DNA of 64,000 nt from Amylibacter marinus (GCF_030160015.1 NZ_BSNN01000002.1:992001-1056000); one strand, 5' to 3'. Shown: positions 16,620-28,879, numbered from the stretch's first letter. Translations and numbers: made by a program. Notes: generated from the letters alone by a model not told the origin.

Positions 16620-17963
16620 TTACCAGTTTTCTTTTACCCATTGCAGGGCACGTTTCATTGGCTTGGCACCAAGGCGTTGTGCCGGCAGATCGAAATCCCA
16701 GCATTCGTCTTGGGGGTGGGCCGCATAGAGCGAGAGCCCAACGGGGGCCGCGTAATCTGGCCCTGTGGCCGCCTGTGGCAGGCCATGCACACGTAGCGGG
16801 CGGCCAAGGCGCACTTGTTGGCCCAGAATTCGGCTGGCCAGCCCTTCCATTCCGGGGATTTGGCTACCACCACCTGTGAGCACAATGCGCTGACTGGGCA
16901 GGGTATCAAACCGTGCCGCCTGTAATTTATGGTGCACTTCCTCTAGGATTTCTTCGACCCGCGGGCGTATAATGCCGATGATCTCGGATCGGGTGAATTG
17001 GCGTCTATCATGATCCCAATCCCCGGTTTTACCATCTACATCGATCATATCGCGGTCATCCATAGAGGTAGCCATAACCCCGCCATGGATGGTTTTGATC
17101 CGCTCGGCGGTGGCCTTGGGCACCTGTAATCCCAGAGACAAATCCGAGGTCACGTGATCACCGCCAATACGCACGCTGTCACCATAGATCATATGTTTAC
17201 GCAAGAAGACCGATACAGAGGTAGACCCCCCGCCAATGTCAATACAGGCCGCGCCCAATTCTTGCTCGTCCTCGACCAGTGCCGAGATGGCGCTAGCATA
17301 GGCCGAAGAGACCACCCCTGCCAGTTCCAGATCACACCGCTTGACGCAGACCATCAGGTTCTGCAACACGCGGGTATCGATTGTCAGCAGGTGCATATCC
17401 ACCGATAGCAAATGGCCGATTTGACCACGCGGGTCGGTTAGGCTGGGGTTTTGGTCCAGCGCGAAATTCACAGGCATCGCGTGGATTGCCTCGCGGCCCT
17501 CGCCGAAATAGGGCGTATCACAAGAGGCCAGAACCTTGCCAATATCCAAATCCGTAACGGTACCGGTTTCCACCTCTACCTGCCCTGCCAGACCATAGGA
17601 TTGCGGCCGCGCGCCAGAGAAGCTGGCGATCACATGATCCACACGTACATTCGCCATTTTCTGCGCACCCTGAACAGCGGTGCGCACCGCACGTTCGGTC
17701 TCTTCCATGGTGGCGATCTCGCCCAGCTTCACCCCGCGTGACTGTGTTTTGGCAACCCCGATTACCCGGAATGAGCCATGATTGGCCACCGCGCCCATGC
17801 CCTCGGCGGCATTCATTTGCACCGATGGGTCGAACTGCAGGATCATACAAACGATTTTCGAAGTTCCTACATCTAAAACCGCAACAACACCGCGTTGTAG
17901 GGCGGCGCGGCGTTTTAGGCGCATGGCACGTTGGGCTTCATAGAGGCTGGTCATATCATTCAA
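16620..17963 (-). CDS. ftsA: Cell division protein FtsA
   Basis: 447-residue actin-like ATPase that tethers FtsZ to the membrane and recruits later divisome proteins. Phosphate-1 motif is VAVLDVGTSKIVCMI (about residues 27-41), the phosphate-2 region GAACIDIGGGSTSVSVF, and the adenosine motif VLTGGGSQIPGM. The C-terminus RALQWVKENW is an amphipathic membrane-targeting helix. Start could be ATG 17963 or ATG 17954. It follows ftsQ by 6 nt. The next gene downstream is not ftsZ but a membrane hydrolase, which is unusual. Confidence 0.96.
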   Translation of the reverse strand: MNDMTSLYEAQRAMRLKRRAALQRGVVAVLDVGTSKIVCMILQFDPSVQMNAAEGMGAVANHGSFRVIGVAKTQSRGVKLGEIATMEETERAVRTAVQGAQKMANVRVDHVIASFSGARPQSYGLAGQVEVETGTVTDLDIGKVLASCDTPYFGEGREAIHAMPVNFALDQNPSLTDPRGQIGHLLSVDMHLLTIDTRVLQNLMVCVKRCDLELAGVVSSAYASAISALVEDEQELGAACIDIGGGSTSVSVFLRKHMIYGDSVRIGGDHVTSDLSLGLQVPKATAERIKTIHGGVMATSMDDRDMIDVDGKTGDWDHDRRQFTRSEIIGIIRPRVEEILEEVHHKLQAARFDTLPSQRIVLTGGGSQIPGMEGLASRILGQQVRLGRPLRVHGLPQAATGPDYAAPVGLSLYAAHPQDECWDFDLPAQRLGAKPMKRALQWVKENW

Positions 17964-17969
17964 CTTTCA

Positions 17970-18974
17970 TCATTCGGGTATCGCACTGGCGCGAAACAGC
18001 TCTGTGGCCACATCACTTAGGCGTAAAATAGGGCGTTCAGAGTTGCGCATATCCACCAGACGCACATCTCGGTTCAAAATTTTCTGTGCACCATGCAGGG
18101 CAATTACCCGCTCTAATGCAGCCACGGCGTTTTGCTCGGGTAATTGAATAATCTGCCCCTTGTCCATCATCACATCCCAGCGCCGCGCACCCATTCGGCG
18201 CAATCCGCGGACGCGGGGTAATATTGGCTTGGCCGCATCAAAAAGGGCCAGCGCCTCGGGGATATTTTCTTCGGCTTCTAGCCCCGCGATCAACGGTAAA
18301 TCCCGTCGATCAAGGCGCGAGGTAATGATGCCTGTGCGCACACCATCCGCATCTAGCAGATCCAACTCGCGGCCCTTGCGCAACATGATAACAGGAATGC
18401 GTTCGGTAATTTTCACCTCTAGCAGGTTGCTTGAATGGGAATAAAGCTCTGCACGATAAACCCCGTCTAGCTGTTCGATCTTGTCCTGTAGCAGCTCAAG
18501 GTTCACCTGAAACGAGCTGATCGGGAATTTCAGCCCCAAAGCGTTGCGAATATCTTGTGCCAAATCTTCGGACGCACCAGATATCTTCATCAACTCGATT
18601 TGAAATTCGGGACGAGTTTGAATATTTTCTCGGGCATCTGCAAGACTGGTCGCCACGCGATTGCGCAGCTCATCATTGCTTAGCGCCAATAACGCCACGC
18701 CCAGAATTGCAACCATAGGCACGCCGGTACAAACCAACCCGCGCACCATTGGTGTAAGCCACAGACGCTGCATTTTATATTTCGCGCGGCTGGGGGCCGG
18801 GTCGACCTTAGGGGGTAATTTCTGCGGGGCAGCTTGGCCAAACAAACGCTCGACCTTGGCCGCGGATACGGCCCCTAGTGGGGCCACATTGGGTTGTGCC
18901 TCTTTGCGCGCATGTAGGGTCTCCATCACGGATGGGCCTTCTAGGGGGGGCTGACTGCGATCTATCGGTTGCAT
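17970..18974 (-). CDS. ftsQ: Cell division protein FtsQ
   Basis: 334 residues, single-pass inner-membrane divisome protein. A long cytoplasmic N-terminus (about 1-80, Pro/Arg-rich) precedes one membrane segment (about 84-105, VCTGVPMVAILGVALLAL). A POTRA domain starts around IEL MKISGASEDLAQDI and a beta domain follows. FtsQ links early and late divisome proteins through FtsB/FtsL. The ATG lies inside the ddl 3' end (13-nt overlap) with GAGGA upstream, so the two are coupled. Confidence 0.94.
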   Translation of the reverse strand: MQPIDRSQPPLEGPSVMETLHARKEAQPNVAPLGAVSAAKVERLFGQAAPQKLPPKVDPAPSRAKYKMQRLWLTPMVRGLVCTGVPMVAILGVALLALSNDELRNRVATSLADARENIQTRPEFQIELMKISGASEDLAQDIRNALGLKFPISSFQVNLELLQDKIEQLDGVYRAELYSHSSNLLEVKITERIPVIMLRKGRELDLLDADGVRTGIITSRLDRRDLPLIAGLEAEENIPEALALFDAAKPILPRVRGLRRMGARRWDVMMDKGQIIQLPEQNAVAALERVIALHGAQKILNRDVRLVDMRNSERPILRLSDVATELFRASAIPE

Positions 18975-19876
18975 GATGCATCCTCGACCAACCAGCGAAC
19001 CAGTGCACCGAAATTCATTCCCGCCACATCCGCCTGTTCTGGCGAAAGCGAGGTTGGAGTCATGCCCGGCTGAGTATTGGTTTCCAGCAGGATCAGCCCA
19101 TCGAGGCCACGGGTTTCATCCCAGCGGAAATCAGTACGCGATAGCCCCCGACAGCCCAGCGCATTATGTGCCCGCAAGGCGTAATCTTCGCAGGCCTGAT
19201 AAATTTCTTCAGGGATATCGGCTGGCACCACATGGGATGAACCGCCATTGGCGTATTTGGCATTAAAATCATACCAGCCATCGGTGATAATATCAGTAAC
19301 CCCCAAAGCACGGTTGCCCAGCACAGATGTGGTTAGCTCGCGTCCAGGAATAAACTGCTCTACCATCACCGTATCGGGCATATCAGCCGAAATTTCTGCC
19401 AAGGGCGCATCGCCTTCGTTCACGATATACACCCCAACAGAAGAGCCTTCGTTATAGGGCTTCACCACATAGGGCGCGGGCATGGGGTGGTGATCCAGAA
19501 CCTTGGATTTATCTATCAGGATGCTGTTGGCGACGGGCAAATCAGCGCCGCGATATGCGGATTTGGTGCGCTCTTTGTCCATAGCAAGGCTTGATGCAAA
19601 AATTCCCGAGTGAGTATAGGGTATTTGCAACCATTCCAGCAGGCCCTGCACGGCGCCATCCTCGCCCCAGCGACCATGAAGCGCGTTAAACACCACATCT
19701 GGGGTGGACGACAGAATATCAAACGCAAGGCTTTCGCCTGCGTCAATTTCCGTGACCACGTAACCCTCGCCGCGCAATGCAGATGCGACTTCGCGCCCTG
19801 TGCTTAGCGAAACGTCTCGTTCCGCCGAAGGACCACCCATCAACACTGTTACACGGATAATTGCCTTGCTCGACAT
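18962..19876 (-). CDS. ddl: D-alanine--D-alanine ligase
   Basis: 304 residues, DdlB length. ATP-grasp enzyme that makes D-Ala-D-Ala for MurF. N-terminal VLMGGPSAERDVSLSTG is the family hallmark. YVVKPYNEGSSVGVYIV is the ATP-grasp lysine/loop segment, and ILLETNTQPGMTPTSLSPEQA carries the metal-binding Glu/Asn. Lies between murB and ftsQ in the dcw order and overlaps ftsQ by 13 nt. Confidence 0.97.
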   Translation of the reverse strand: MSSKAIIRVTVLMGGPSAERDVSLSTGREVASALRGEGYVVTEIDAGESLAFDILSSTPDVVFNALHGRWGEDGAVQGLLEWLQIPYTHSGIFASSLAMDKERTKSAYRGADLPVANSILIDKSKVLDHHPMPAPYVVKPYNEGSSVGVYIVNEGDAPLAEISADMPDTVMVEQFIPGRELTTSVLGNRALGVTDIITDGWYDFNAKYANGGSSHVVPADIPEEIYQACEDYALRAHNALGCRGLSRTDFRWDETRGLDGLILLETNTQPGMTPTSLSPEQADVAGMNFGALVRWLVEDASCNR

Positions 19877-19915
19877 GCCCGCCTCTGATCCCTACCCTTT
19901 TGGGCTTGGGTTTTA

Positions 19916-20848
19916 TTATTTTAGGGGTTCTCCGACCCGCATTATCTCCCACTGTAACGTGATGCCTGCGGTGTTGAAAACCTTTTTTCGCACCATCTCG
20001 CCTAAATTTTCTAAATCTGCGGCAGTTGCGCCACCCGCATTGATCATAAAATTGGAATGCATCTCGCTCATTTGCGCACCACCAAGCGTGGCACCGCGCA
20101 TGCCCGCATCGTCGATCACCTTCCATGCCTTTAGATCATGCACATCGTCATCGCGCCCAGTGGACGAAAATCCGGCCGGATTACGAAAGGTGGATCCGCA
20201 GGATCTGTCTTTGGTGGGTTGCGTTTTCTCGCGTTTGTCCAACGCATCGGCCATTTTGGCCTCAATACCAGCAGGGTCGCCCGCCGTACCGCATAGGGTA
20301 ACATCAGTGATCACCATGCCCTCTGGGATTTGCGTAGAGCGGTATTCAAAATGCATGTCATCGCGCCCTAGGGTTACCCTATGCCCATCGCGGGTGATGG
20401 CGGTGGCGGATTCAAAAACATCGGCCAAATAGGTACCATAACACCCTGCGTTCATCTTGGCCGCCCCGCCAATGGCACCAGGAATGGTGCGTAGAAACGC
20501 CAGGTCAATCCCCGCTGTTGCCGCGCGGCGCGCTACATGTGCATCCAGCGCCCCGGCCCCCGCCCGCACGCGGTTACCCTCCAGCAACTCGATGCCATTA
20601 AACCCGCGCCCAAGGCGGATAACAACACCCCGAATACCGCCATCGCGGATGATCAGGTTTGAACATACGCCAATGGGTAATACGGGTATATTATGCGGTA
20701 ATGCCGCCAAAAACGCCGCCAGATCATCTGCATCCGCAGGCTGGAACAAATACTGCGCAGGGCCGCCGACGCGCAACCACGACAGATCGGCCATGGGGCG
20801 GTCGGGGGTTAGCGTGCCGCGGATTTCAATTTCGTCTATACGAACCAT
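19916..20848 (-). CDS. murB: UDP-N-acetylenolpyruvoylglucosamine reductase MurB
   Basis: 310 residues. Flavoprotein that reduces UDP-GlcNAc-enolpyruvate to UDP-MurNAc with NADPH. FAD-binding PCMH fold: [14 protein letters not shown], then [15 protein letters not shown], then [17 protein letters not shown]. The catalytic serine motif [10 protein letters not shown] is present. It belongs to the short (type II) MurB class by length and the Ser in [10 protein letters not shown] 69-bp gap with no strong signal separates it from DUF2484. Confidence 0.96.
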   Translation of the reverse strand: MVRIDEIEIRGTLTPDRPMADLSWLRVGGPAQYLFQPADADDLAAFLAALPHNIPVLPIGVCSNLIIRDGGIRGVVIRLGRGFNGIELLEGNRVRAGAGALDAHVARRAATAGIDLAFLRTIPGAIGGAAKMNAGCYGTYLADVFESATAITRDGHRVTLGRDDMHFEYRSTQIPEGMVITDVTLCGTAGDPAGIEAKMADALDKREKTQPTKDRSCGSTFRNPAGFSSTGRDDDVHDLKAWKVIDDAGMRGATLGGAQMSEMHSNFMINAGGATAADLENLGEMVRKKVFNTAGITLQWEIMRVGEPLK

Positions 20849-20917
20849 CGCACTGTGTTCCTGTGTAGATCTGTTATGTCGCCCCTAAGGGGCCTTAGGT
20901 ATTTTCCCACCATCGCC

Positions 20918-21205
20918 CTATTTCCCCTTGGTGCGAATGGGCGGGCCAGTATAAGGGCGCCCTGTTAGTTTGCTCCAGAAAAACTTGGTCAGGAAATAAA
21001 CGGGCCAGCGCAAGACAGAACCAGCCCCCAATAGGGCCGCCAACATCCAAACCAAGCCATAGCTATATCCGATTAGCGGAATTAGGATCAGCGCCGTGGG
21101 GATCAGCACATAGAGTGCAAAAAATCGATGGTAGCGCGTGGATGTCATAGCCACGATCGCCGATGTCACAATCCATATGCCGACAATCAGCGCGGTGTAA
21201 TTCAT
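20918..21205 (-). CDS. DUF2484-family small membrane protein
   Basis: 95 residues with three hydrophobic segments (starting [18 protein letters not shown], then [20 protein letters not shown], then [11 protein letters not shown]). I recognise it as DUF2484, a family I recall almost only from Rhodobacterales dcw clusters between murC and murB. The start overlaps the murC stop (ATGA), so it is coupled to murC. Role unknown; the position suggests envelope or peptidoglycan precursor work. Confidence 0.8.
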   Translation of the reverse strand: MNYTALIVGIWIVTSAIVAMTSTRYHRFFALYVLIPTALILIPLIGYSYGLVWMLAALLGAGSVLRWPVYFLTKFFWSKLTGRPYTGPPIRTKGK

Positions 21206-22599
21206 GACTTTATCGCCCGCTCAAGGGCATTGGCCCATGCAGAAATCGTACCAGCACCAAGGCAGACCAGCAGATCACCAGGCTTGCACTCGCGTTTGAA
21301 AAATTCGTGGAAATCCGCCTCATTGGCCACTGCCAAGGCGGCGCGGTGCCCATGGGTCGTAAGCCCCGCCACCAAATCATCGCGCTCGGCCCCTTTTATC
21401 GGGTCTTCGCCTGCGGCATAGACATCAGAAATACCCACAATATCCGCATCATTAAAACAGCTACAGAAATCAGAAAACAGGCTTTCTAGGCGCGAATAGC
21501 GATGCGGCTGGTGCACCGCAATCACCCGCCCTGTGGTTGCTTGGCGCGCGGCACTGAGCACCGCCTCGATTTCCACAGGGTGGTGGGCGTAGTCGTCTAT
21601 CACCGTGACACCATCGATCACCCCCACCTTGGTAAAGCGGCGGTTAACGCCCTTGAATGTACCAAGGGCCTTGCGAATTTCATCGCCCTTCATCCCCAGA
21701 TGCCGCGCCACCGCCACCGCGGCCAGCGCGTTGGATACATTGTGATCGCCAGGCATGGGCAACACAACATTGTCGATGCGTAGATCTTCGTCGCGCAGGG
21801 CAATATCAAACAGGGCCGATCCGTTTTCATAGCGCAGGTTTTCCGCCGCCACATCGGCCTGTGGGTTGAACCCGTATGTTTTCACGCGGCGGTCATTGAT
21901 CCGCCCAACCAGGTTTTGCACCTCGCCATGATCCGTATTGCAAATGGCCAACCCATAGAACGGGATGTTACAGACAAATTGGTAAAAGGCATCCCGCAGG
22001 TTATCAAAGGTGCCATAGTGTTCCATATGCTCGGGATCGATATTGGTAACCACGGCAATGGTGGCGGGTAATTTATTGAATGTGCCGTCGCTTTCATCCG
22101 CCTCGACCACCATCCACTCACCCGCGCCCATACGGGCATTGGAGCCATAGGCATGGATGATGCCACCATTAATCACGGTGGGGTCAATGCCGCCGCCATC
22201 CAGCAGGGTGGCAACCATTGTGGTGGTGGTGGTTTTGCCGTGTGTTCCCGCAATGGCCACGTTGGATTTCAGACGCATCAGCTCTGCCAGCATCTCTGCG
22301 CGGCGCACAACAGGCAGGCCCCGAGCGCGGGCCGCATCTAGCTCTGGGTTGCCCGGCTTGATAGCAGATGAGATCACAACCACCGCCGCGTCGTGGATAT
22401 TTTCGGCCCGTTGCGGGTATGAAATTTGCGCGCCCATCCCTGCCAATCGTTCGGTAATTTTAGAGGCGCGCAGATCTGACCCAGAAATGGAATAGCCGTG
22501 GTTTATCAGCACCTCGGCAATGCCAGACATGCCAATACCACCGATCCCGACGAAATGAATAGTGCCAAGCTGAGTCGGAAGTTTGGTTGCTGCGTTCAC
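21202..22599 (-). CDS. murC: UDP-N-acetylmuramate--L-alanine ligase MurC
   Basis: 465 residues. First amino-acid ligase of the peptidoglycan precursor pathway. N-terminal UDP-binding [17 protein letters not shown], Mur-ligase P-loop [14 protein letters not shown] (about residues 117-130), and [11 protein letters not shown] and [11 protein letters not shown] in the central domain, with [14 protein letters not shown] in the C-terminal domain. Follows murG by 4 nt on the same strand and overlaps DUF2484 downstream. Confidence 0.97.
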   Translation of the reverse strand: MNAATKLPTQLGTIHFVGIGGIGMSGIAEVLINHGYSISGSDLRASKITERLAGMGAQISYPQRAENIHDAAVVVISSAIKPGNPELDAARARGLPVVRRAEMLAELMRLKSNVAIAGTHGKTTTTTMVATLLDGGGIDPTVINGGIIHAYGSNARMGAGEWMVVEADESDGTFNKLPATIAVVTNIDPEHMEHYGTFDNLRDAFYQFVCNIPFYGLAICNTDHGEVQNLVGRINDRRVKTYGFNPQADVAAENLRYENGSALFDIALRDEDLRIDNVVLPMPGDHNVSNALAAVAVARHLGMKGDEIRKALGTFKGVNRRFTKVGVIDGVTVIDDYAHHPVEIEAVLSAARQATTGRVIAVHQPHRYSRLESLFSDFCSCFNDADIVGISDVYAAGEDPIKGAERDDLVAGLTTHGHRAALAVANEADFHEFFKRECKPGDLLVCLGAGTISAWANALERAIKS

Positions 22600-22603
22600 G
22601 GGG

Positions 22604-23695
22604 TCATCCTTGTTCTATTGAGGCCTCTACCAGTGCGGCCAATTCCTCGGCGGCCTGTGGTTTTCCCTGAGATAGGGCGGCCAGTGCCATTTGAGAAGCA
22701 CCTTTTTCATTTTCCAGCACCATTTTGATGCTCTCGGCCAATTTTTGCGCGCTTAGCTGGGATTCAGGCATTAGAATTGCGGCATTTGCATCCACCAGAC
22801 CACGGGCGTTAGCGCTTTGGTGATCTGCGGTTGCGGCAGCAAAGGGGATCAGAATTGAGGGGCGTCCGATTACAGATATATCCGCCACCGACGATGCACC
22901 AGAGCGCGAGATCACCAATTGCGCCTCGGCCATCAGGTCAGGGATATCTGTGAAAAATTCCTGCACATCGGCGTTAACCCCCGCATTTGCAAAGAGCGAT
23001 TGTACCTCTGCTAGATCAGCGGCGCGCGCTTGGCACGATACCCGCAGGTTTTGGCGCATGGTATCTGTTAGGAGCGCCACCGCCTGTGCGGCCGTGGTGG
23101 ACACAATACTAGACCCTTGGGAGCCACCGATTATCAGCAGGTTCATCGGCCAATCACCCGGGGGGATATACCCCGCCGCCGCTTTGGCCAGCACCGCCGC
23201 GCGCACAGGATTGCCCACATGCATCCCCCCCACATCCGCAGGCAATGTGGTTGGCCATGTACCGCAAGCCACCGCATCAACGCGTGTCGCGAACAATTTG
23301 TTCACCCGCCCCAGTATGCCGTTCTGTTCGTGTATGATACGTGGCACCTTGCACAGCCCCGCGGCAATCATTGCAGGCAAGGCAGGATAACCGCCAAACC
23401 CCACAACCACCTCTGGGCGATCCACGCGCATAGAGCGCCATGCCCCAAGAACACCACGCAGAATTTGAAAGGGTGTTAGCAATTTTGCCTTGAGGCCACC
23501 GCGCGCAAATGTAGATGCATTTACAATCTCGATCTGCACCGCATCAGGGAAACCGGCCGTATAGCGCGCACCGCGCGGGTCGGTGGACAGTTTGACCCGC
23601 CAGCCGCGCTTTAACATTTCTTCGGCCAAGGATTGGGCTGGGAACATATGCCCCCCAGTTCCGCCAGCGGCGATGGTTAGTAATTTATCACTCAT
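22604..23695 (-). CDS. murG: MurG glycosyltransferase (lipid I to lipid II)
   Basis: 363 residues. Peripheral membrane GT-B enzyme that adds GlcNAc to lipid I. Glycine-rich loops [12 protein letters not shown] (about 9-20) and [12 protein letters not shown] (about 98-109), [20 protein letters not shown] and the C-terminal [11 protein letters not shown] and [15 protein letters not shown] nucleotide-sugar site are all present. It overlaps the ftsW 3' end by 8 nt. Confidence 0.97.
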   Translation of the reverse strand: MSDKLLTIAAGGTGGHMFPAQSLAEEMLKRGWRVKLSTDPRGARYTAGFPDAVQIEIVNASTFARGGLKAKLLTPFQILRGVLGAWRSMRVDRPEVVVGFGGYPALPAMIAAGLCKVPRIIHEQNGILGRVNKLFATRVDAVACGTWPTTLPADVGGMHVGNPVRAAVLAKAAAGYIPPGDWPMNLLIIGGSQGSSIVSTTAAQAVALLTDTMRQNLRVSCQARAADLAEVQSLFANAGVNADVQEFFTDIPDLMAEAQLVISRSGASSVADISVIGRPSILIPFAAATADHQSANARGLVDANAAILMPESQLSAQKLAESIKMVLENEKGASQMALAALSQGKPQAAEELAALVEASIEQG

Positions 23696-24863
23696 GTGCC
23701 AATTTATCTCGATTTAAAATATCACTGATATCGCCCTGTGCACGGGTACGTGTAAATGCCAGTAGCATGCCCAAGGCAATCCCACCCGCAACAAGAGATG
23801 ACCCACCATAACTAACAAACGGTAGGGTCATGCCCTTGGCTGGTAACAAGCGTACCGCAACACCCATATTAATCATGGCCTGCATACCAAACAGCACCGC
23901 AAGGCCTGTGCCCGCAAGGCGAATGAAAATATCGCGTTCAGACATCAGGCGCATTAGCGATCGAACCGTTACGGCCATAAACAACCCAATGATGATCAGC
24001 ACCAGAACCAGCCCGTATTCCTCGGCCGCAACCGCAATAATGAAGTCCGTATGCGCATCAGGCAGAGACCATTTTACCGAGCCTTCGCCAACGCCAACGC
24101 CAAAAAAACCACCCTCTTGGATCGCATTTGTGGCATAGCCCAGCTGCGTGCGTGGATCAACATCAGGGTTTAAGAACCCATCAATACGGCGGGCGAAATG
24201 TTCGGATGAATTATAGGCAAAGAACCCCGCCGCCACCACACAGCCACCGAGCGCGAACAGCAACAACATCGGTGCACCGGCAATGAAATACATCAACCCC
24301 CATGCGGCAAGTGTAAGAGAGGCCTGACCAAAATCAGGCTGTAGTGCCAGCAAGGTGACCACCGCCAAACACACGACAAAGGACATGCGTTTCCCAGGGG
24401 GGCCGCCGACTTCGTAACTGGCGGCCATAAGCCATGCCGAAAACACCACAAAGCAGGGCTTTAGAAATTCTGATGGTTGCACAGATGCAAAGCCTAATGA
24501 ATACCAGCGCACTGCACCCTTGCCAAAATCAGTCCCCAAAAACGGCAACATGCAAATCGCAACAAACCCCGCCAAGAAGCCCAAAACGCCCAAACGGCGC
24601 ACAGTGCGGGGTGACATCATAGAGGTGATGATCATGGCAATCAGCGCCACCACCCCAAAGAACAGCTGTTTATACACATAATAAAACGGCGCCAAACCAT
24701 TGCGCTGTGCCAAGGGAACCGACGCTGCAAGCCCAAGCAGGATACCAATAAAAAACAAGGCAATTACAAATGTAAGGGTCCACCGATCAATCGTACGCCA
24801 CCAACGCGGAAGGATAGGTTCCCCCGGTTGAGCCGCGACTGTTCCAAATACCATATCAGTCAT
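23688..24863 (-). CDS. ftsW: Peptidoglycan glycosyltransferase FtsW (SEDS family)
   Basis: 391 residues with about ten membrane segments. SEDS polymerase that works with FtsI in septal peptidoglycan synthesis. Family segments seen: [45 protein letters not shown], and the C-terminal [18 protein letters not shown]. Preceded by a 118-bp gap after murD, longer than most junctions in the cluster and AT-rich, so an internal promoter is possible though I see no clear one. Confidence 0.96.
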   Translation of the reverse strand: MTDMVFGTVAAQPGEPILPRWWRTIDRWTLTFVIALFFIGILLGLAASVPLAQRNGLAPFYYVYKQLFFGVVALIAMIITSMMSPRTVRRLGVLGFLAGFVAICMLPFLGTDFGKGAVRWYSLGFASVQPSEFLKPCFVVFSAWLMAASYEVGGPPGKRMSFVVCLAVVTLLALQPDFGQASLTLAAWGLMYFIAGAPMLLLFALGGCVVAAGFFAYNSSEHFARRIDGFLNPDVDPRTQLGYATNAIQEGGFFGVGVGEGSVKWSLPDAHTDFIIAVAAEEYGLVLVLIIIGLFMAVTVRSLMRLMSERDIFIRLAGTGLAVLFGMQAMINMGVAVRLLPAKGMTLPFVSYGGSSLVAGGIALGMLLAFTRTRAQGDISDILNRDKLAHE

Positions 24864-24981
24864 GGAAATATCCGCCTGTCTACTGCTGTGCCGCCTCGTT
24901 TTCGGGTTCGGCTTATTATTATTTTGTCCAACTATGGCATATTCGTTTTGGTTTTTCTAGTCACTGAGATGCGGGATTATA

Positions 24982-26397
24982 TTACCCTGCACCCTCGGCC
25001 AAAAATGGCGCAACCGCAGCGACAAAGGCATCGCCGCGCAACTCGAAGTTTTTATATTGATCAAAGCTGGCACAGGCAGGTGCCAACAGAACCACATCCC
25101 CTACATCCGCATCCTCTATGGCCTGTTGTACCGCCGCCTCGATGGTGCCTGAAATTTGGTGTGGGGTATCGGGCAATTGTTTGGCAAACTCCTCTGCCGC
25201 CGCGCCGATCAGATAGGCCGATTTCACATCCCCCAGCACGGGGGCCAGATCTGCTATGCCGCCCTCTTTGGGTTGGCCCCCGATAATCAGGCGGATGTTT
25301 TTAAACGCGCCGATCGATTTTGCCGCTGCATCCACATTGGTGGCCTTGCTGTCATTCACAAAGGTAATCCCGCGCGCAGCCCCCAAAACTTGACAGCGGT
25401 GCGGCAACCCAGGGAAGCTGTGCAATGCGCTCTCGATCACCTTGGGTGACAGGCCAAGGGATCGGCAGACGGCATAGGCCGCACAGGCGTTTTGGTGATT
25501 ATGTGCCCCCGGTAGGCCCTGAATGTCACGCAGGTCAATCGAGGCCATTTGCCGATCTTTGCGCCATTCGGCCAAGAACCCCTTGCGCGCAAATACAGAC
25601 CAGCCGGCGCCGCGCAGTTTTTGCGTGGTAGAAATTGCAATCACCGGATCGCCAGAAACCACCTCTTGGCGCATTTCATTAGCTAGGGCGCGACCCTCTA
25701 TTTCATCCACGCCGATAATCGCACGCTCTGGGCCACCCTCGATAAACAGACGCCGCTTGGCAGCATAGTAACCGCCCATACCGCCATGGCGATCCAGATG
25801 ATCCGGCGACAGGTTCATGAACACCCCAATATCCGGGGTCAAAGACCGCGCGACATCAGTTTGATAGGAAGACAGCTCCATCACCACCACCTCGCCATCT
25901 GTGGCGGGGTTCAAATCTAATACACCGCGGCCAATATTGCCGCCCATTTGCACAGGCTTGCCCGCCGCGCGTAGAATATGTGTGATCAGCGCAGTCGTGG
26001 TTGATTTACCATTTGATCCAGTGACGCAGACCACCTGTGGCTGATTGTCAAACATATCCCAGTCGCGTGTGGCATAAGAGCGGAAAAACAAGCCAATGTC
26101 ATTATCCACCACCACATTCATTGCCCATGCCTTGGCCACGATAGGGTGTGGTCGCGGGTACAGGTGTGGGATACCGGGCGAAAGGATCAGCGATACCACA
26201 TCGACCCATGGTCTGTCTTTCGACAGGTCTTGCACATCCAGCCCCAAATCATGTGCGGCCGCGCGGGCGGGCTCATTATCATCCCAGACCACGGGCGATG
26301 CGCCCCCCGCCTGCAACGCGAGAGCCGCCGAAAGGCCAGAACGCCCCAGCCCCAAAACCGCGACCCGTTTGTCCTTATATCCGCGAACAGGGATCAT
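24982..26397 (-). CDS. murD: UDP-N-acetylmuramoylalanine--D-glutamate ligase MurD
   Basis: 471 residues from ATG 26397. Adds D-Glu to UDP-MurNAc-L-Ala. N-terminal [18 protein letters not shown]-loop [30 protein letters not shown], and the C-terminal [16 protein letters not shown]. The frame is open to 26454, but ATG 26397 overlaps the mraY stop (TAATG) and matches the family start, so it is chosen. Confidence 0.96.
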   Translation of the reverse strand: MIPVRGYKDKRVAVLGLGRSGLSAALALQAGGASPVVWDDNEPARAAAHDLGLDVQDLSKDRPWVDVVSLILSPGIPHLYPRPHPIVAKAWAMNVVVDNDIGLFFRSYATRDWDMFDNQPQVVCVTGSNGKSTTTALITHILRAAGKPVQMGGNIGRGVLDLNPATDGEVVVMELSSYQTDVARSLTPDIGVFMNLSPDHLDRHGGMGGYYAAKRRLFIEGGPERAIIGVDEIEGRALANEMRQEVVSGDPVIAISTTQKLRGAGWSVFARKGFLAEWRKDRQMASIDLRDIQGLPGAHNHQNACAAYAVCRSLGLSPKVIESALHSFPGLPHRCQVLGAARGITFVNDSKATNVDAAAKSIGAFKNIRLIIGGQPKEGGIADLAPVLGDVKSAYLIGAAAEEFAKQLPDTPHQISGTIEAAVQQAIEDADVGDVVLLAPACASFDQYKNFELRGDAFVAAVAPFLAEGAG

Positions 26398-27482
26398 TAG
26401 CGCAACTTCAATGTAGCGAGACCAATCAAGGCCAAGATCAAAGCAATAATCCAAAAGCGGATAACGATCTGGCTTTCGTGCCAGCCCTTTTTCTCGAAAT
26501 GGTGGTGAATAGGCGCCATCAAAAACACCCGCTTGCCGGTTTTCTTGAAATAGAGCACCTGAATGATCACAGAGAGGGCCTCGACCACGAACAGGCCACC
26601 AACAATCGCCAGCACCAATTCATGCTTGGTAGAGACCGCAATCGCACCCAGCGCCCCCCCCAATGCCAAAGACCCCGTATCACCCATAAACACCGCGGCA
26701 GGGGGTGCATTATACCACAAGAACCCAAGCCCCGCACCGATTAGCGCCGAGGTAAAGACCAACAACTCACCCGTGCCATCCACATAGTGCACATCCAAAT
26801 ACTGGGTAAAATCCGTACGCCCAACCACATAAGCAATCACCCCAAGTGTGCCCCCCGCAATGATCACCGGCATAATTGCCAGCCCATCTAGACCATCCGT
26901 CAGGTTCACCGCGTTGGCCGAACCCACAATCACAATGACCGCAAAGGGCAGGTAGACATAGGAGAGGTTAATCAACGTATCCTTGAACACCGGCAGGGCC
27001 AGATGGTATTTTAAATCTGGAGTATGCAATGAGGATGCGAAATAGGCCGCTATCAGCGAAATCACCAGCCCAAGACCAAGGCGCGCCTTGGAGGAGAACC
27101 CCTTAACGCTATGCTGGGTGACCTTCATGTAATCATCGATAAATCCGATCGCCCCAAAGCCCACCGTAACCAGAAGAACAATCCAAACAAAGCCATTATC
27201 CACCCGCGCCCATAACAGCGTGGATAGCAACAGCGTGCCCAAGATCAACACGCCGCCCATGGTGGGGGTACCTGCTTTGGCGATGATATGGCTTTCTGGG
27301 CCATCTTCGCGAATAGGTTGGCCCTTTTTTTGCATTTTGCGCAGACGACGTATAAGCGGCGCCCCAAACATAAAGCTAAGGATCAGGGCCGTAAACAGCG
27401 CCCCACCGGCCCGAAAGGTGATATAGCGGAACAGGTTGAAAATATCCCCGCCATCGGAAAGTTCGCTGAGAAAGTAGAGCAT
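26397..27482 (-). CDS. mraY: Phospho-N-acetylmuramoyl-pentapeptide transferase MraY
   Basis: 361 residues with about ten membrane helices. Transfers phospho-MurNAc-pentapeptide to undecaprenyl phosphate to make lipid I. Catalytic landmarks: [16 protein letters not shown] (DD pair), [14 protein letters not shown] (catalytic Asp), [12 protein letters not shown] and the [15 protein letters not shown] His cluster. Follows murF by 14 nt and overlaps murD by 1 nt. Confidence 0.98.
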   Translation of the reverse strand: MLYFLSELSDGGDIFNLFRYITFRAGGALFTALILSFMFGAPLIRRLRKMQKKGQPIREDGPESHIIAKAGTPTMGGVLILGTLLLSTLLWARVDNGFVWIVLLVTVGFGAIGFIDDYMKVTQHSVKGFSSKARLGLGLVISLIAAYFASSLHTPDLKYHLALPVFKDTLINLSYVYLPFAVIVIVGSANAVNLTDGLDGLAIMPVIIAGGTLGVIAYVVGRTDFTQYLDVHYVDGTGELLVFTSALIGAGLGFLWYNAPPAAVFMGDTGSLALGGALGAIAVSTKHELVLAIVGGLFVVEALSVIIQVLYFKKTGKRVFLMAPIHHHFEKKGWHESQIVIRFWIIALILALIGLATLKLR

Positions 27483-27496
27483 ATTCGATCCTTTGC

Positions 27497-28879
27497 TTAT
27501 GCCGCGCCTAATTTTTGGATCGCGCTGACCACCGTGGACACACGGGTATAGTTTGATCCCTTAACCATAATAACGTCGCCCGCTGATAACAGGTTTTCGA
27601 TCCGGTGCACCAGCTCATCTGCCTGCGCCACCCATACCCCGCGCTTTGCCGCTGGTAGCGCGGCATGTAGGGATTGCATCATCGGCCCAACCAGATGGAA
27701 TTGATCCACCTGTGCCACGCTGGGCAGGGCTGCTAGCTCCGCATGCAAGGCCAATTCATCCGCGCCCAGCTCGCCCATTTCTCCAAGAATGGCGATACGC
27801 CGCCCCTTGGCATGCGCGCTGGCCAATACATCCAGTGCCGCCCCCATGGATTTGGGGTTGGCGTTATAGCTCTCGTCTATCAATTCACAGGATGCACCCG
27901 CGCCCAGATCGATGATATGGCGCGCACCGCGCCCTGCGGGGGCTGTCCAGTTTGCAAGGGCTGTAATGGTTTTTTCTAGGTCTGCACCAATGGCCCCTGC
28001 GGCGGCCAAAACGGCCAAGCCATTGGTTGCGAAATGGGCACCAGCCGCCTGAATTTCAAATTGTGTCTTTTGGCCCATAACTTCCACAGCACAGCGGGTT
28101 ATGCTGCCCGCGGTCTGAATATCCAACGCGCGGAATTCACAGGTTGCGCCTTGACCGAAGGTCACCAATAAATGGCTGTCGCCAAGATCGCGGCGCACTA
28201 CATCAAATGTTTCAATGTCACCATTTACAATTGCAGTACCTGTTGGCTTTAAGCCTTCGAATATTTCCGCCTTGGCTTGGGCTATTTCGGAAATATCATT
28301 AAAGGCCTCCATGTGCACGGGCGCCACGGTGGTGATAATCGCCACATCTAATTGTGCCATTCTTGACAGGGGGCGAATTTCACCCGCGTGGTTCATGCCA
28401 ATTTCTATCACTGCGAAATCTGCATTCTGGGGCATGCGCGCCAATGTCAGTGGCACGCCCCAATGATTGTTAAAGCTACGATCTGCCGCATGCACCACGC
28501 CCTGCGTTGCAAGGGCTGTGCGGAGCATTTCTTTGGTGCTGGTTTTGCCCACAGACCCTGTAACGCCAATCACCTGCGCTTGTGTGCGTGCCCGCGCGAA
28601 TCGCGCCATATCCTCAAGACCTGCCAAAACGTCATTGACCAGCAAAAGGGGTGCATCCACAGGCAGCCCCGCTGGAATATGCGAAACCAATGCCGCCGCC
28701 GCCCCCTTGGCCAATGCATCGGCCACGAAATCATGGCCATCGCGCTGGTCGGTTAAGGCAACGAACATATCCCCCGCTTGGATAGAGCGCGTATCAATAG
28801 ACAGCCCCGTCGCCTCCCAGTCACAGGGGGTGGTACCGCCGGTTGCGCTGATCGCATCTTTTGATGTCCACAAGCTCAT
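27497..28879 (-). CDS. murF: UDP-MurNAc-tripeptide--D-alanyl-D-alanine ligase MurF
   Basis: 460 residues. Adds D-Ala-D-Ala (made by the downstream ddl product) to complete the pentapeptide. P-loop [14 protein letters not shown] (about 106-119), [23 protein letters not shown] and the C-terminal [11 protein letters not shown] are typical. Its start overlaps the murE stop by 4 nt (ATGA). Confidence 0.97.
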   Translation of the reverse strand: MSLWTSKDAISATGGTTPCDWEATGLSIDTRSIQAGDMFVALTDQRDGHDFVADALAKGAAAALVSHIPAGLPVDAPLLLVNDVLAGLEDMARFARARTQAQVIGVTGSVGKTSTKEMLRTALATQGVVHAADRSFNNHWGVPLTLARMPQNADFAVIEIGMNHAGEIRPLSRMAQLDVAIITTVAPVHMEAFNDISEIAQAKAEIFEGLKPTGTAIVNGDIETFDVVRRDLGDSHLLVTFGQGATCEFRALDIQTAGSITRCAVEVMGQKTQFEIQAAGAHFATNGLAVLAAAGAIGADLEKTITALANWTAPAGRGARHIIDLGAGASCELIDESYNANPKSMGAALDVLASAHAKGRRIAILGEMGELGADELALHAELAALPSVAQVDQFHLVGPMMQSLHAALPAAKRGVWVAQADELVHRIENLLSAGDVIMVKGSNYTRVSTVVSAIQKLGAA